Part shown: piece after piece, positions 43,086-50,937 of the stretch | How the letters are laid out: the number at the start of each line of letters is the position of its first letter | Numbering within the stretch: position 1 is the stretch's first letter | Assembly (NCBI GenBank): GCA_965250105.1 | Contig: OZ252290.1 | Coordinates: 3,038,001-3,102,000, forward strand | Source of the DNA: JBCBSK01 sp965250105 | GTDB taxonomy: Bacteria > Pseudomonadota > Alphaproteobacteria > Rhizobiales > Tepidamorphaceae | DNA length: 64,000 bases | Direction of reading: 5' to 3' | Program-made: the position numbers and the translations under genes | The notes under the pieces: generated by a model | The model's database searches: none | What the model was told of the DNA's origin: nothing | The model's input: only the letters and a program-made list of their open reading frames with translations

Positions 43086-43760
43086 CTAGCCGGTCGTCGC
43101 GGCGGTCGTTGTCGGCCACGCCGCTTCGAAGCGGCAGGTTTCCGCGCCGGCGGCGCGGCAGGCGGTTTCGCGAACCGTCACCGCCGGATGGACGAGCGCG
43201 CGGAACAGTCCCTCGAACGTGCCGGCGTAATAGTCGCATACCGGCCGGTCGGCGGTAAGCCCCCGGGTCAGCGGACAGCCGTCGATGGTGACGACCGTCG
43301 GCCGACCGCCTGTCGCCGCATAGTGACCGCTGCCGGTGAAGGTCCAGGCATTCCTGCCGATCGCCATGAGCAGCGGATAGGTCGAAAGTCGCGCCGGCAG
43401 GGCGCGCAGCAGTTTTTGCGCCAGGGGCGGAATGCGGTTCGCCAGAAGATAGGCGGCCGTGCGGTGGCCCGCATCGCGCGAGATCTCGGCGCACGGATCG
43501 GGGCCGACACGTTGGCGCAGGAGCTGGTGCAATCGGATCACCTCGTCCTCGTCGACCATCGCCCCGGGCGCCTGCTCCAGATAATGCGCGAGCCCGGCTT
43601 GACGCATCAGGCCGTGCATCTCGTCTCTACCCATCGCGGCTTCGAATGCCGCCATGAGCTGCAGGATGGCATTGGGCCCGATCCGCGCCGGCGCGGGATC
43701 ATGCGCGCTGACGCCGCCAACGCCCATGGCCTCGACCGAGCCTTGCGCGATACCGGTCAT
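43086..43760 (-). CDS. bchJ: BchJ, 4-vinyl reductase domain (V4R) protein
   Basis: 224 residues. N-terminal GPNAILQLMAAFEAAMGRDEMHGLMRQAGL and C-terminal V4R part with GRNAWTFTGSGHYAATGG, TIDGCPLTRGL, CDYYAGTFEGLFRALVHP and ETACRAAGAETCRFE, the small-molecule-binding cysteine motif. BchJ was proposed to reduce the 8-vinyl group. Later work assigns that reaction to BciA/BciB or to BchXYZ, so BchJ may instead carry substrate. 21 bases after bchE. Confidence 0.93.
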   Translation of the reverse strand: MTGIAQGSVEAMGVGGVSAHDPAPARIGPNAILQLMAAFEAAMGRDEMHGLMRQAGLAHYLEQAPGAMVDEDEVIRLHQLLRQRVGPDPCAEISRDAGHRTAAYLLANRIPPLAQKLLRALPARLSTYPLLMAIGRNAWTFTGSGHYAATGGRPTVVTIDGCPLTRGLTADRPVCDYYAGTFEGLFRALVHPAVTVRETACRAAGAETCRFEAAWPTTTAATTG

Positions 43761-43781
43761 GGGGTGGCCCCTCTGCCGGCC

Positions 43782-45503
43782 TTAATGGACCGCTTCGGCA
43801 TTGGAGCGTGGCGGCCGGTCGATCAGCGTCGTCCGCGCGGCGAGTTGCGCATCCGTCAACTGTTCGTCGCCGCCGCCGCAGGCCTTGGCGGCCGCCTGGG
43901 CCTCGGCCATGTCGCGCTTGGCGAGCTTGCTGGCCTTGACCTGGGCCTTGAGGGCCGCCTTGCGCTCGGCCGCCTTGCGGGTGCGGTCGGCGACGGCTTC
44001 CCAATCTGCCATCTGGGCCGGTGCGATCTCGCGGCTGTTGTCGAAATGGAAGTCGACGCTCTTCTTCGACTGCGGCCCCCAATAGCCGACCTTGCCGAGG
44101 TCGTAGAAGGTGCGTTGGAAGCCGGCCTTCATGAAGGCCTTGAGGCAACCGAGCAGATATTTGCGCCGGAAGCCCGTGCCCCGCCAGGGGTAATGGAACA
44201 GCGCCTTGATCATGTAGAAGCGGCGGTAGTTGTGCATCACCCGATCCAGCAGGGTGGCGCGGTCCATCGCGGCCGGCTTCATGATCGGGGTGACGAAATT
44301 GTATTTCTCGAAATCGAAGACTTCGACCTGGTCGCGGATCTCCTGATAGAGCGGGGTGAACGGCCAGGGCGTATACATGGTCCAGTTCGCGAGATCCGGA
44401 TTCCAGTCGCGCGCGAAGCGATAGGTCTCTTCGAGCGTCTCTTCGGTCTCGTTGTCGAGGCCGACGATGAACTGCGCCTCGGTGAAGATATCCGCTTCGC
44501 GCAGGAGCCGGATCGCTTCCTTGTTCTCCTCGACGCGGGTTTCCTTGTTGAAGAGATCGAGTTTCATCTGGGCCGCGGCCTCGGTGCCGAGCGAGATGTG
44601 CACGAGCCCCGCCTTGCGCCATAGCGGCAGGAGATCCTTGTCGCGTTGAATATCGGTGACGCGGGTGTTGATGCCCCATTTCACCCGGTCGGGTAGGCCG
44701 CGCCGGATCAGCTCCTCGCAGAATTCGACGAACTTCTTCCGGTTGATGGTCGGTTCCTCGTCGGCCAGGATGAAGAAGCCGACGCCGTGATTGTCGACAA
44801 GGTCTTCGATCTCGTCGACCACCTTCTTCGGATCGCGGACCCGGTAGTCGCGCCAGAACTTCCATTGCGAGCAGAACGAGCAGGTGAACGGGCAGCCGCG
44901 CGCCATGTTCGGAATGGCAAGCCGGGTGCCGAGCGGGATATAGACATAGCGCTCCCAGTTCAGGATCGACCAGTCCGGCTTGATCGTCTCCAGATCCTTG
45001 ATCGTCGGGGCGGCCTCGGTGGCGACGATCTCCGTGCCATCGCGATAGGCGATGCCCTTGATCGTCGACTGATCCGCCGGCCAGCGGCCTTCGGCGATCG
45101 CCCGGCACAGGGCGACGAAGATCTCCTCCCCCTCGCCGCGCACGATGACGTCGACCTCGGGCGCTTCCGACAGGACCTGCTTGTACATGAAGGTCGCATG
45201 CACCCCGCCGAGCACCCGGACGGCTTCGGGATGAGCCTCCTTGGCCAATTGCAGGACGCGTTCGGCCTTGTAGATCGACGGCGTGATCGAGGTGACGCCG
45301 ACCAGGTCGGGCTTGAGGTCGGCGATGCGGGCGCGGAGATCGTCGTCCTCCACATGGTCCGTCATCGCATCGATGAAGTGAACGTCGTCATAGCCGGCGG
45401 ACTTGGCGGCACCCGTGAGATAAGCGACCCAGGCCGGCGGCCAGTTGCCGGCAATCTCCGCACCGCCCGAGTGATAGTTCGGGTGAACCAAGAGAATGCG
45501 CAT
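43782..45503 (-). CDS. bchE: Anaerobic Mg-protoporphyrin IX monomethyl ester cyclase
   Basis: 573 residues from the ATG at 45503. N-terminal cobalamin-binding domain (MRILLVHPNYHSGGAEIAGNWPP, then TSITPSIYKAERVLQLAKEAHP). Radical SAM domain with the CxxxCxxC cluster motif RGCPFTCSFCSQWKFWRDY. The C-terminal 60 residues are Ala/Lys-rich and less conserved. It forms ring E using water-derived oxygen, without O2. acsF in this same window does the step with O2. Two near-consensus PpsR sites lie just upstream. Confidence 0.97.
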   Translation of the reverse strand: MRILLVHPNYHSGGAEIAGNWPPAWVAYLTGAAKSAGYDDVHFIDAMTDHVEDDDLRARIADLKPDLVGVTSITPSIYKAERVLQLAKEAHPEAVRVLGGVHATFMYKQVLSEAPEVDVIVRGEGEEIFVALCRAIAEGRWPADQSTIKGIAYRDGTEIVATEAAPTIKDLETIKPDWSILNWERYVYIPLGTRLAIPNMARGCPFTCSFCSQWKFWRDYRVRDPKKVVDEIEDLVDNHGVGFFILADEEPTINRKKFVEFCEELIRRGLPDRVKWGINTRVTDIQRDKDLLPLWRKAGLVHISLGTEAAAQMKLDLFNKETRVEENKEAIRLLREADIFTEAQFIVGLDNETEETLEETYRFARDWNPDLANWTMYTPWPFTPLYQEIRDQVEVFDFEKYNFVTPIMKPAAMDRATLLDRVMHNYRRFYMIKALFHYPWRGTGFRRKYLLGCLKAFMKAGFQRTFYDLGKVGYWGPQSKKSVDFHFDNSREIAPAQMADWEAVADRTRKAAERKAALKAQVKASKLAKRDMAEAQAAAKACGGGDEQLTDAQLAARTTLIDRPPRSNAEAVH

Positions 45504-45520
45504 CGGACAATCGCTCCGCC

Positions 45521-45538
45521 TGTCAATTAATCCATACT
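45521..45538. promoter_or_regulatory. Near-consensus PpsR site 1, bchE/ATP-grasp divergent region
   Basis: TGTCAATTAATCCATACT is TGT-N12-ACT, one base off the operator. It is 18 bases upstream of the bchE start. Confidence 0.5.
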
Positions 45539-45545
45539 GGGAGAG

Positions 45546-45563
45546 TGTCAGCTTTGCTTGACG
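45546..45563. promoter_or_regulatory. Near-consensus PpsR site 2, bchE/ATP-grasp divergent region
   Basis: TGTCAGCTTTGCTTGACG is TGT-N12-ACG, one base off, 7 bases after site 1. The tandem spacing is close to the 8 bases at bchC, which supports a real paired operator. Confidence 0.55.
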
Positions 45564-45689
45564 CAAACAACACGTGAAGTTGCGGACGGTGCGACACGTA
45601 GGCTGGCGGATATCCGCGCTTGTCCAAGCGCTTCCAGCGTTCAACCCGAGGGGTGACGGTGCCGGCGGCCGCGCCTAAGTTTTCCCGTC

Positions 45690-46841
45690 ATGAACGAGAC
45701 CGTCCTCTTAACCCTCGGCCGACTTCCGAAAGCCCTCGACATCGCGCGGGCGCTCCATGGGGCGGGTTGTCGTGTGATCGTCGCCGAACCTTTCGGTTGG
45801 CATCTCGCCCGGACATCGCGGTCGGTCGCGCGCGCCTACAAGGTGCCGTCGCCGGTCGAGGATGCCGGGGCCTATGGGCGCGCGCTTCTGGACATCGTCG
45901 CGCGGGAAGGTGTCTCGCGCATCTTCTGTGTGTCCGAGGAGGCGATGCATGTGGCCGCGTTGCGGCCGGCGCTGCCACAGGGCGTCGCGCTGTTCACCAT
46001 GGATCAGCCGACGCTGCTCGATCTGCATGACAAGCTCGATTTCGTCCGACTCTGCCAGCGGATCGGGCTCGACGTGCCGGAGACCTATCCCGCCGACGCG
46101 CCCGAGGCCGGCGCGCTTCTCGCCCGCGCCGATTGCGTGATCAAACCGCGCCGGTCGTCTGCCGGCGCCGGCGTCAAGCGTCTCGACCAAGGCGGGATTC
46201 CACCGGCGGCGCGCGACGATATTGTCCTCCAGGCCTTCGTCGCCGGGCCGCTGGTCAGCAGTTTCTCGATCGCCCATCGAGGCCGGGTGATTGGCAGCGT
46301 GGTCTATCGCGCGCGCGTCTTGGCGGGCACCGTGGCGGTCGTTTTCGAGCGGATCGACATGTCCGACGCGATCGCCAGCTGGATCGCGCGTTTCGCCGAG
46401 GCGACGGGCTATACGGGTTTTGTCGGCTTCGATCTTGTCCTGTCCGATGATGGCCGGCCGGTGGCGCTTGAGTGCAATCCGCGCGCCACCAGCGGCATCC
46501 ATTTCATCGAGCCCGACAGCCTCGCCCAGGCTCTACTCCATCCTGATGGCGCGACCGACCTTCGCGTCAGGTCGTGCCGTCTCATGCAGCAATTCTATCC
46601 GACCCTGATCGAAACCCAGGCCGCCGTCCTGCGCCCGCGGGACGCATGGCGCAATCTGAAATATCTGGTCTCGGCCCGCGACGTCACCTGGCAGATCGCC
46701 GATCCGCTGCCGTTCACCCTGATGACCGCCACCTCGGCCCAACTTCTGTGGCGCGCGATCCGCGAGCGCATCAGCCTCGGCGAGGCGGCGACCCGCGATA
46801 TCGGCTACTACGCCGCCGTCTCGAAGGATGGGACGCGCTGA
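45690..46841 (+). CDS. ATP-grasp domain protein, unknown ligase, divergent from bchE
   Basis: 383 residues. N-terminal Rossmann-like part (MNETVLLTLGRLPKALDIARAL) precedes the ATP-grasp fold: KPRRSSAGAGVKRL as the ATP loop, DIVLQAFVAGPLVSS as the hinge, and GFVGFDLVLSDDGRPVALECNPRATSGIHF as the Mg-binding block. Proteins of this type join a carboxylate to an amine or similar nucleophile, or make acyl-phosphates. The substrate is unknown. The C-terminal 80 residues (FYPTLIETQAAVLRPRDAWRN...) have no family name. The divergent PpsR-like sites suggest control with bchE. Confidence 0.8.
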   Translation: MNETVLLTLGRLPKALDIARALHGAGCRVIVAEPFGWHLARTSRSVARAYKVPSPVEDAGAYGRALLDIVAREGVSRIFCVSEEAMHVAALRPALPQGVALFTMDQPTLLDLHDKLDFVRLCQRIGLDVPETYPADAPEAGALLARADCVIKPRRSSAGAGVKRLDQGGIPPAARDDIVLQAFVAGPLVSSFSIAHRGRVIGSVVYRARVLAGTVAVVFERIDMSDAIASWIARFAEATGYTGFVGFDLVLSDDGRPVALECNPRATSGIHFIEPDSLAQALLHPDGATDLRVRSCRLMQQFYPTLIETQAAVLRPRDAWRNLKYLVSARDVTWQIADPLPFTLMTATSAQLLWRAIRERISLGEAATRDIGYYAAVSKDGTR

Positions 46842-46863
46842 GGCACGACCCCACGCCGCGCCG

Positions 46864-48291
46864 TCAGGGCCGCCGCAGGCGGGCGCGCAGCATGACCTGG
46901 TTCGCGGGTCGGGTCGTCAGCCGCGCGACGGGGCGCACCGGCGCCGTGTCGGCCAGCGTGACATCGAAGCGCCGGGCCAGCCGGGCGATGATCAGCGTCG
47001 CTTCGATCGTCGCGAAGGCCGCGCCGACGCAGATCCGCGGCCCTTGGCCGAAGGGGATATAGGCGCCGGGCGCGATGTCGCGCTCGCGGTCGGGGCTGAA
47101 GCGGTCGGGATCGAAGGCGTGTGGATCCGGCCAATAGGTCCGGTTGCGATGGATGGTCCAGGGCGAGATCATGATCATCGCCCCCTTCTTGACCGTGAAC
47201 CGGCCGATTCTGGCCTTTTCAGCCGCGACGCGGGGGATGAAGGTGATCGGCGGATAGAGCCGCAGCGTTTCGCGGAAGACGTTGCGGGTATAGGTCAGCC
47301 GCTTGGTGTGCTCGATGCCGATCGGCCCGTCGCCGGCGATCTCGGCCACCTCGCGCCGAATGCGCTCGGCCACTTGGGGCTGGGTCGCGAGAATGTAGAA
47401 CACCCAGATGAGCACGCTCGCCGTCGTCTCGTGGCCGGCCAGGAACAGGACGCCGAGCTGGTCGAGCAGTTCCTCGCGGGTGAACGGCTGGCCGGTCTCG
47501 CCGTCGCGCGCGGCGATCACGGCGGTGGCGATATCATCGAAGGTCTGGTCGCCGGCCGCGAGATGCCGGTCGACCAACTGGCCGAGATGGTGGCGGATGC
47601 GGGCGCAGGCCGCGACCACTGGATCGGGCTGCGGAATGGGGTGCCAGGGAGGGTCGAAGATGAGCCGGCGCAATTCCACCTGGGCGACGCTGCGCTCGAA
47701 GATCACGAAGGCTTCGAAGACCTCGCGGGCGGTTTCGGATTCAAGGCCCGTCGAAAACACCGTGCGGCAGATGATATCGGCGGTCAGATGGCTCATCGCC
47801 AGATCAATGGAAAAGGCGTCCCCGCGCGCGGCCTGGCCCGCCAGCACTGCCTCGTAATCGTCGACCGCGGCGGTCATCGAGGCGAAGGCCCGGTTGACGC
47901 GCAGCTGGCTGAAGGCCGGATCGATCATCTTGCGCTGGCGGCGCCACACATCGCCTGACGAGACGAAGATCGAATTGCCGACCAGCGGTTCGAGCGCGCC
48001 GACCATGAGATCGTTCTTGGGATAGATGTCGGCGGGATCGGTCATGATGCCGCGCGTCAACGCCGGATCGTTGACGATCAGGATCGAGCGGCGGGAATAG
48101 CCGAGATAACCGGCCGGGATGCGATAGGCCTTCGCGGGCAAAAGGCTCAGAAGATCGCCTTCGCCCTTCAGCGCGGTGCGCACGAGCCCGCCGATGGCGG
48201 AAAGCGGATGCGGGCGGGGAGGGTAAAACACCGGATGGGATCCCGTCAGTGGTCGCCGTTTACAAAGCCGTATCTTGCCGGACCCTGACAT
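46864..48291 (-). CDS. Cytochrome P450 within the photosynthesis gene cluster
   Basis: 475 residues, no membrane anchor, so the soluble bacterial form. The oxygen-activating I-helix is AGHETTASVL, the K-helix ETLRLYPP, the PERF region FDPDRFSPDRE, and the haem loop FGQGPRICVGAAF with its Cys ligand. No redox partner gene is adjacent. It lies between an ATP-grasp gene (22 bases, convergent) and a membrane protein/crtD pair (divergent, 36 bases). Substrate unknown; a carotenoid or bacteriochlorophyll side-group is an inference from context only. Confidence 0.92.
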   Translation of the reverse strand: MSGSGKIRLCKRRPLTGSHPVFYPPRPHPLSAIGGLVRTALKGEGDLLSLLPAKAYRIPAGYLGYSRRSILIVNDPALTRGIMTDPADIYPKNDLMVGALEPLVGNSIFVSSGDVWRRQRKMIDPAFSQLRVNRAFASMTAAVDDYEAVLAGQAARGDAFSIDLAMSHLTADIICRTVFSTGLESETAREVFEAFVIFERSVAQVELRRLIFDPPWHPIPQPDPVVAACARIRHHLGQLVDRHLAAGDQTFDDIATAVIAARDGETGQPFTREELLDQLGVLFLAGHETTASVLIWVFYILATQPQVAERIRREVAEIAGDGPIGIEHTKRLTYTRNVFRETLRLYPPITFIPRVAAEKARIGRFTVKKGAMIMISPWTIHRNRTYWPDPHAFDPDRFSPDRERDIAPGAYIPFGQGPRICVGAAFATIEATLIIARLARRFDVTLADTAPVRPVARLTTRPANQVMLRARLRRP

Positions 48292-48327
48292 TGCGTTCGA
48301 TCATTGCCGCTTCGACTGTTCGGCCCA

Positions 48328-49119
48328 ATGCTTCTTTTTGGAAAGATCAAACGGAGCGGCATCATCATCGTCGAGAAGCTGTTTCATTTCTTCATCATCT
48401 GCCACATCGTCACGGGGTCGGTGGGGTTGGTTGCCTTTTGGGTGCCGGTCATCGGGCGCAAGGGCGGGCCGGCGCACAAGCGCTGGGGCCGGGTGTTCAA
48501 CTGGTCCATGCTGGTGACCGGCGGCTTCGCGGTCCTGATCAGCACCTGCACGCTGATCGCCCCGCTCGAAACACATCCGCTGTTCGACGACGCTGCCCTG
48601 GTGCGCGGCATTTTCGGCTGGATGATGCTCTATCTCGCCACGCTGACCATCAATCTTGCCTGGTATGGCTGGCGCTGCATCGACAACAAGCTCGACCATC
48701 TGGCCAATCGCGACTGGCGCAATCTGGCGCTGCAGGCCATCGTCTTCGTCACGGCGGCGAATTGCGCCTGGCACGGCTTCGTGCTGCGGCAGCCCTTGAT
48801 GATGGGCATTTCGATCATCGGTTTCGCGACAGTCGCCACCAATCTGTGGTTCATCTACACGCCCCGTCCGCGCCCGCTCGAATGGCTCAAGGAGCATGTC
48901 AAAGGCCTGGTCGGGGCCGGCATCTCGGTCTACACGGCCTTCTTCGCCTTCGGGGCGGTGCGCGTGATGCCGGAGCTCGCGCTGCATCCCGGCCTATGGG
49001 CCGTGCCGCTGACGGTCGGCCTCGCCATCATCATCTATCACCGGTTCCAGATCGCGAAGAAACTGCGCCGCCCGGCCCAGCGCCGCGTCGGCCAGCGCAG
49101 CCCCCAGGCGGCCGAATGA
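48328..49119 (+). CDS. Multi-pass membrane protein of unknown function upstream of crtD
   Basis: About 263 residues from the ATG at 48328; a TTG at 48304 is also in frame and no ribosome site is obvious. Six to seven hydrophobic helices. The N-terminal block VEKLFHFFIICHIVTGSVGLVAFWVPVIGRKGGPAHKRWGRVF resembles DUF2306-type membrane proteins, where the H-x-x-x-G and K-x-x-x-H-x-x-W-G motifs are conserved. The C-terminal tail is basic. It overlaps crtD by four bases (ATGA) so they are translationally coupled. Function not known. Confidence 0.75.
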   Translation: MLLFGKIKRSGIIIVEKLFHFFIICHIVTGSVGLVAFWVPVIGRKGGPAHKRWGRVFNWSMLVTGGFAVLISTCTLIAPLETHPLFDDAALVRGIFGWMMLYLATLTINLAWYGWRCIDNKLDHLANRDWRNLALQAIVFVTAANCAWHGFVLRQPLMMGISIIGFATVATNLWFIYTPRPRPLEWLKEHVKGLVGAGISVYTAFFAFGAVRVMPELALHPGLWAVPLTVGLAIIIYHRFQIAKKLRRPAQRRVGQRSPQAAE

Positions 49120-50609
49120 CGCCGCGCGTCGTCGTCGTCGGCGCCGGCATGGGGGGGCTCGCGGCGGCGGCCGATCTGGCGCGCCGGGGCTGCGACGTCA
49201 CCGTCGTCGACAAGGCGGACGGGCCGGGCGGCAAGATGCGCGAGGTGACGGTCGGCAATGCGCCGGTCGCCGCCGGCCCCACCGTCTTCACCATGCGCTG
49301 GGTTTTCGAGGCGCTGTTCGAGGATGCCGGCGCGCGGCTCGACGACCATCTCGCGCTCGACAAGGCCGAACTTCTGGCGCGCCATGCCTGGACGGATGGC
49401 GGCCGGCTCGATCTCTTCGCCGATATCGAGGCGTCCGCGGATGCGATCGGCGCGTTCGCGGGGGCGGAAAATGCGCGCGGCTATCGCGATTTCTGCGCCC
49501 GCTCGCGTCAGATCTACGAAACGCTCGTCAGCCCCTTCATGTCGAGCCAGCGACCGTCCCCGATCGCTTTGATCTCGCGGGTTGGTGCGATGGGGCTCGG
49601 CGATCTGATGCGCACCGTGCCCTTCATGACCATGTGGGCGGCCCTGTCGGAGCATTTTTCCGATCCGCGCCTGCGCCAACTCTTCGGCCGCTACACCACC
49701 TATTGCGGGGCGTCGCCCTTCCGGGCGCCCGCGACGCTGATGCTCGTCGCCCATGTCGAACAGGACGGCGTGTGGCTGGTGCGCGGCGGCATTCGCCGGG
49801 TGGCGGAAGCGATGCGCGCGCTCGGCGAAGCGCAAGGAGCGACCTTCCGCTTCGGCACGGCCGTGTCGGAAATCACGGTCAGTGGCGGCCGGACCACGGG
49901 CGTGGTGCTGGCGGATGGCGTGCGCCTCGCGGCCGATGCCGTCGTCTTCAACGGCGATGTCTCGGCGCCGGGGCTTGGCCTGCTGGGGCCGTCGGCTCAG
50001 TCGGCGACGCGGCCGACCGAGCCCGACAAGAGGTCGCTGTCGGCGGTCACCTGGTGCCTCAACGCGCCGACGCGTGGCTTCCCCCTGGCCCATCACAATG
50101 TCTTCTTCGGTGATGATTACGAAGACGAATTCGACGCGATCTTCGCGCGCCGGGCGATCACCGACCGGCCGACCGTCTATGTCTGCGCCCAGGATCGCGG
50201 TGGCGTCGACGGCCCGCCGGCCGATACGCCGGAACGGATGCTGGTTCTGATCAATGCGCCGGCGGATGGCGATCGAACAGGACTAACGGCCGACAGCCTC
50301 GCCGATCTCGACAGGCGCGCCTTCGGCCTGATGACTGCCTGCGGGCTCGAGATCGAGCGCGCGGCGGACACGGAAGTCGTCACCACGCCGGAAGCGTTCA
50401 ACGAGTTGTTCCCCGGCTCGGGTGGCGCGCTCTATGGCCGGGCGAGCCATGGCGCGATGGCGAGCTTCCAGCGGCCGGGCGCGGCCAGCAGGCTGCCGGG
50501 TCTCTATCTCGCCGGCGGGTCGGGCCATCCGGGGCCGGGCATTCCGATGTCGACCATGTCGGGCCGGCTCGCGGCCGAACGCCTGCTTCAGGATCTCGCG
50601 GTTCGATAG
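49116..50609 (+). CDS. crtD: Methoxyneurosporene (hydroxyneurosporene) desaturase
   Basis: 497 residues. CrtI-like FAD protein: VVVGAGMGGLAAAADLARRGCDVTVVDKADGPGGKMREV, then AAGPTVFTMRWVFEALFEDAG, which separates CrtD from CrtI. The C-terminal FAD motif is LYLAGGSGHPGPGIPMSTMSG. It makes the 3,4 double bond of spirilloxanthin-type carotenoids. In most alphaproteobacterial PGCs crtD is next to crtC. Here it is 19 kb away and coupled to the membrane protein gene. It ends before a repeat-bearing gap. Confidence 0.95.
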   Translation: MTPRVVVVGAGMGGLAAAADLARRGCDVTVVDKADGPGGKMREVTVGNAPVAAGPTVFTMRWVFEALFEDAGARLDDHLALDKAELLARHAWTDGGRLDLFADIEASADAIGAFAGAENARGYRDFCARSRQIYETLVSPFMSSQRPSPIALISRVGAMGLGDLMRTVPFMTMWAALSEHFSDPRLRQLFGRYTTYCGASPFRAPATLMLVAHVEQDGVWLVRGGIRRVAEAMRALGEAQGATFRFGTAVSEITVSGGRTTGVVLADGVRLAADAVVFNGDVSAPGLGLLGPSAQSATRPTEPDKRSLSAVTWCLNAPTRGFPLAHHNVFFGDDYEDEFDAIFARRAITDRPTVYVCAQDRGGVDGPPADTPERMLVLINAPADGDRTGLTADSLADLDRRAFGLMTACGLEIERAADTEVVTTPEAFNELFPGSGGALYGRASHGAMASFQRPGAASRLPGLYLAGGSGHPGPGIPMSTMSGRLAAERLLQDLAVR

Positions 50610-50669
50610 AGCTTGGTCACCCGGTGATCAGCCGGCATCACTTCGAGAGTAAGGTGCCCGGCAGGCCCG

Positions 50670-50701
50670 CCGTCATTGCTGGACCTGTTCCGGCAATCCA
50701 G
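50670..50701. repeat. Dispersed palindromic repeat, 'GTCATTGC..CGGCAATCCA' type
   Basis: CCGTCATTGCTGGACCTGTTCCGGCAATCCAG: imperfect inverted repeat with arms ATTGC(T/C)GGA and TCCGGCAAT. Very similar short elements are scattered between genes in many Alphaproteobacteria. Confidence 0.75.
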
Positions 50702-50850
50702 GCGACCGGCAAAATGCCCGCAGCCCTCGACCCCGGAACAAGCCCGGGGGTACGACGCAAGAAGACGAACACCCGCCAAACGCTTCCGTTTGAAAGCGAG
50801 TGAACCTGGGGAGGAACAACCCTCTCGCGGGCTCGGCCATGCCTGCTGTC

Positions 50851-50905
50851 CATCCTTCGAGACGCGTTCGGCCGCCAAGTGGCCGCCGAACGCTCCTCAG
50901 GATGA
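50851..50905. repeat. Dispersed palindromic repeat, 'CATCCTTCGAG..CTCAGGATG' type
   Basis: Long imperfect palindrome. The left arm CATCCTTCGAGACGCGTTCG pairs with the right arm, whose reverse complement starts CATCCTGAGGAGCGTTCG; the outer 6 bases and the inner GTTCGGC are exact. This is a familiar intergenic repeat in Rhizobiales and Caulobacterales. It may act as a bidirectional terminator. Confidence 0.8.
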
Positions 50906-50937
50906 GGCGCGTGCCGTGGTCGCCGGCAATAAGGGGC

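Larger units (their letters stand above)
50610..50937. other. 328-base gap between convergent crtD and hemA, holding two palindromic repeats
   Basis: No gene supported. The gap is the meeting point of two converging transcription units and contains two repeat elements, listed separately, joined by about 150 bases that include CTCGACCCCGGAACAAGCCCG, itself typical of dispersed alphaproteobacterial repeats. Confidence 0.7.
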
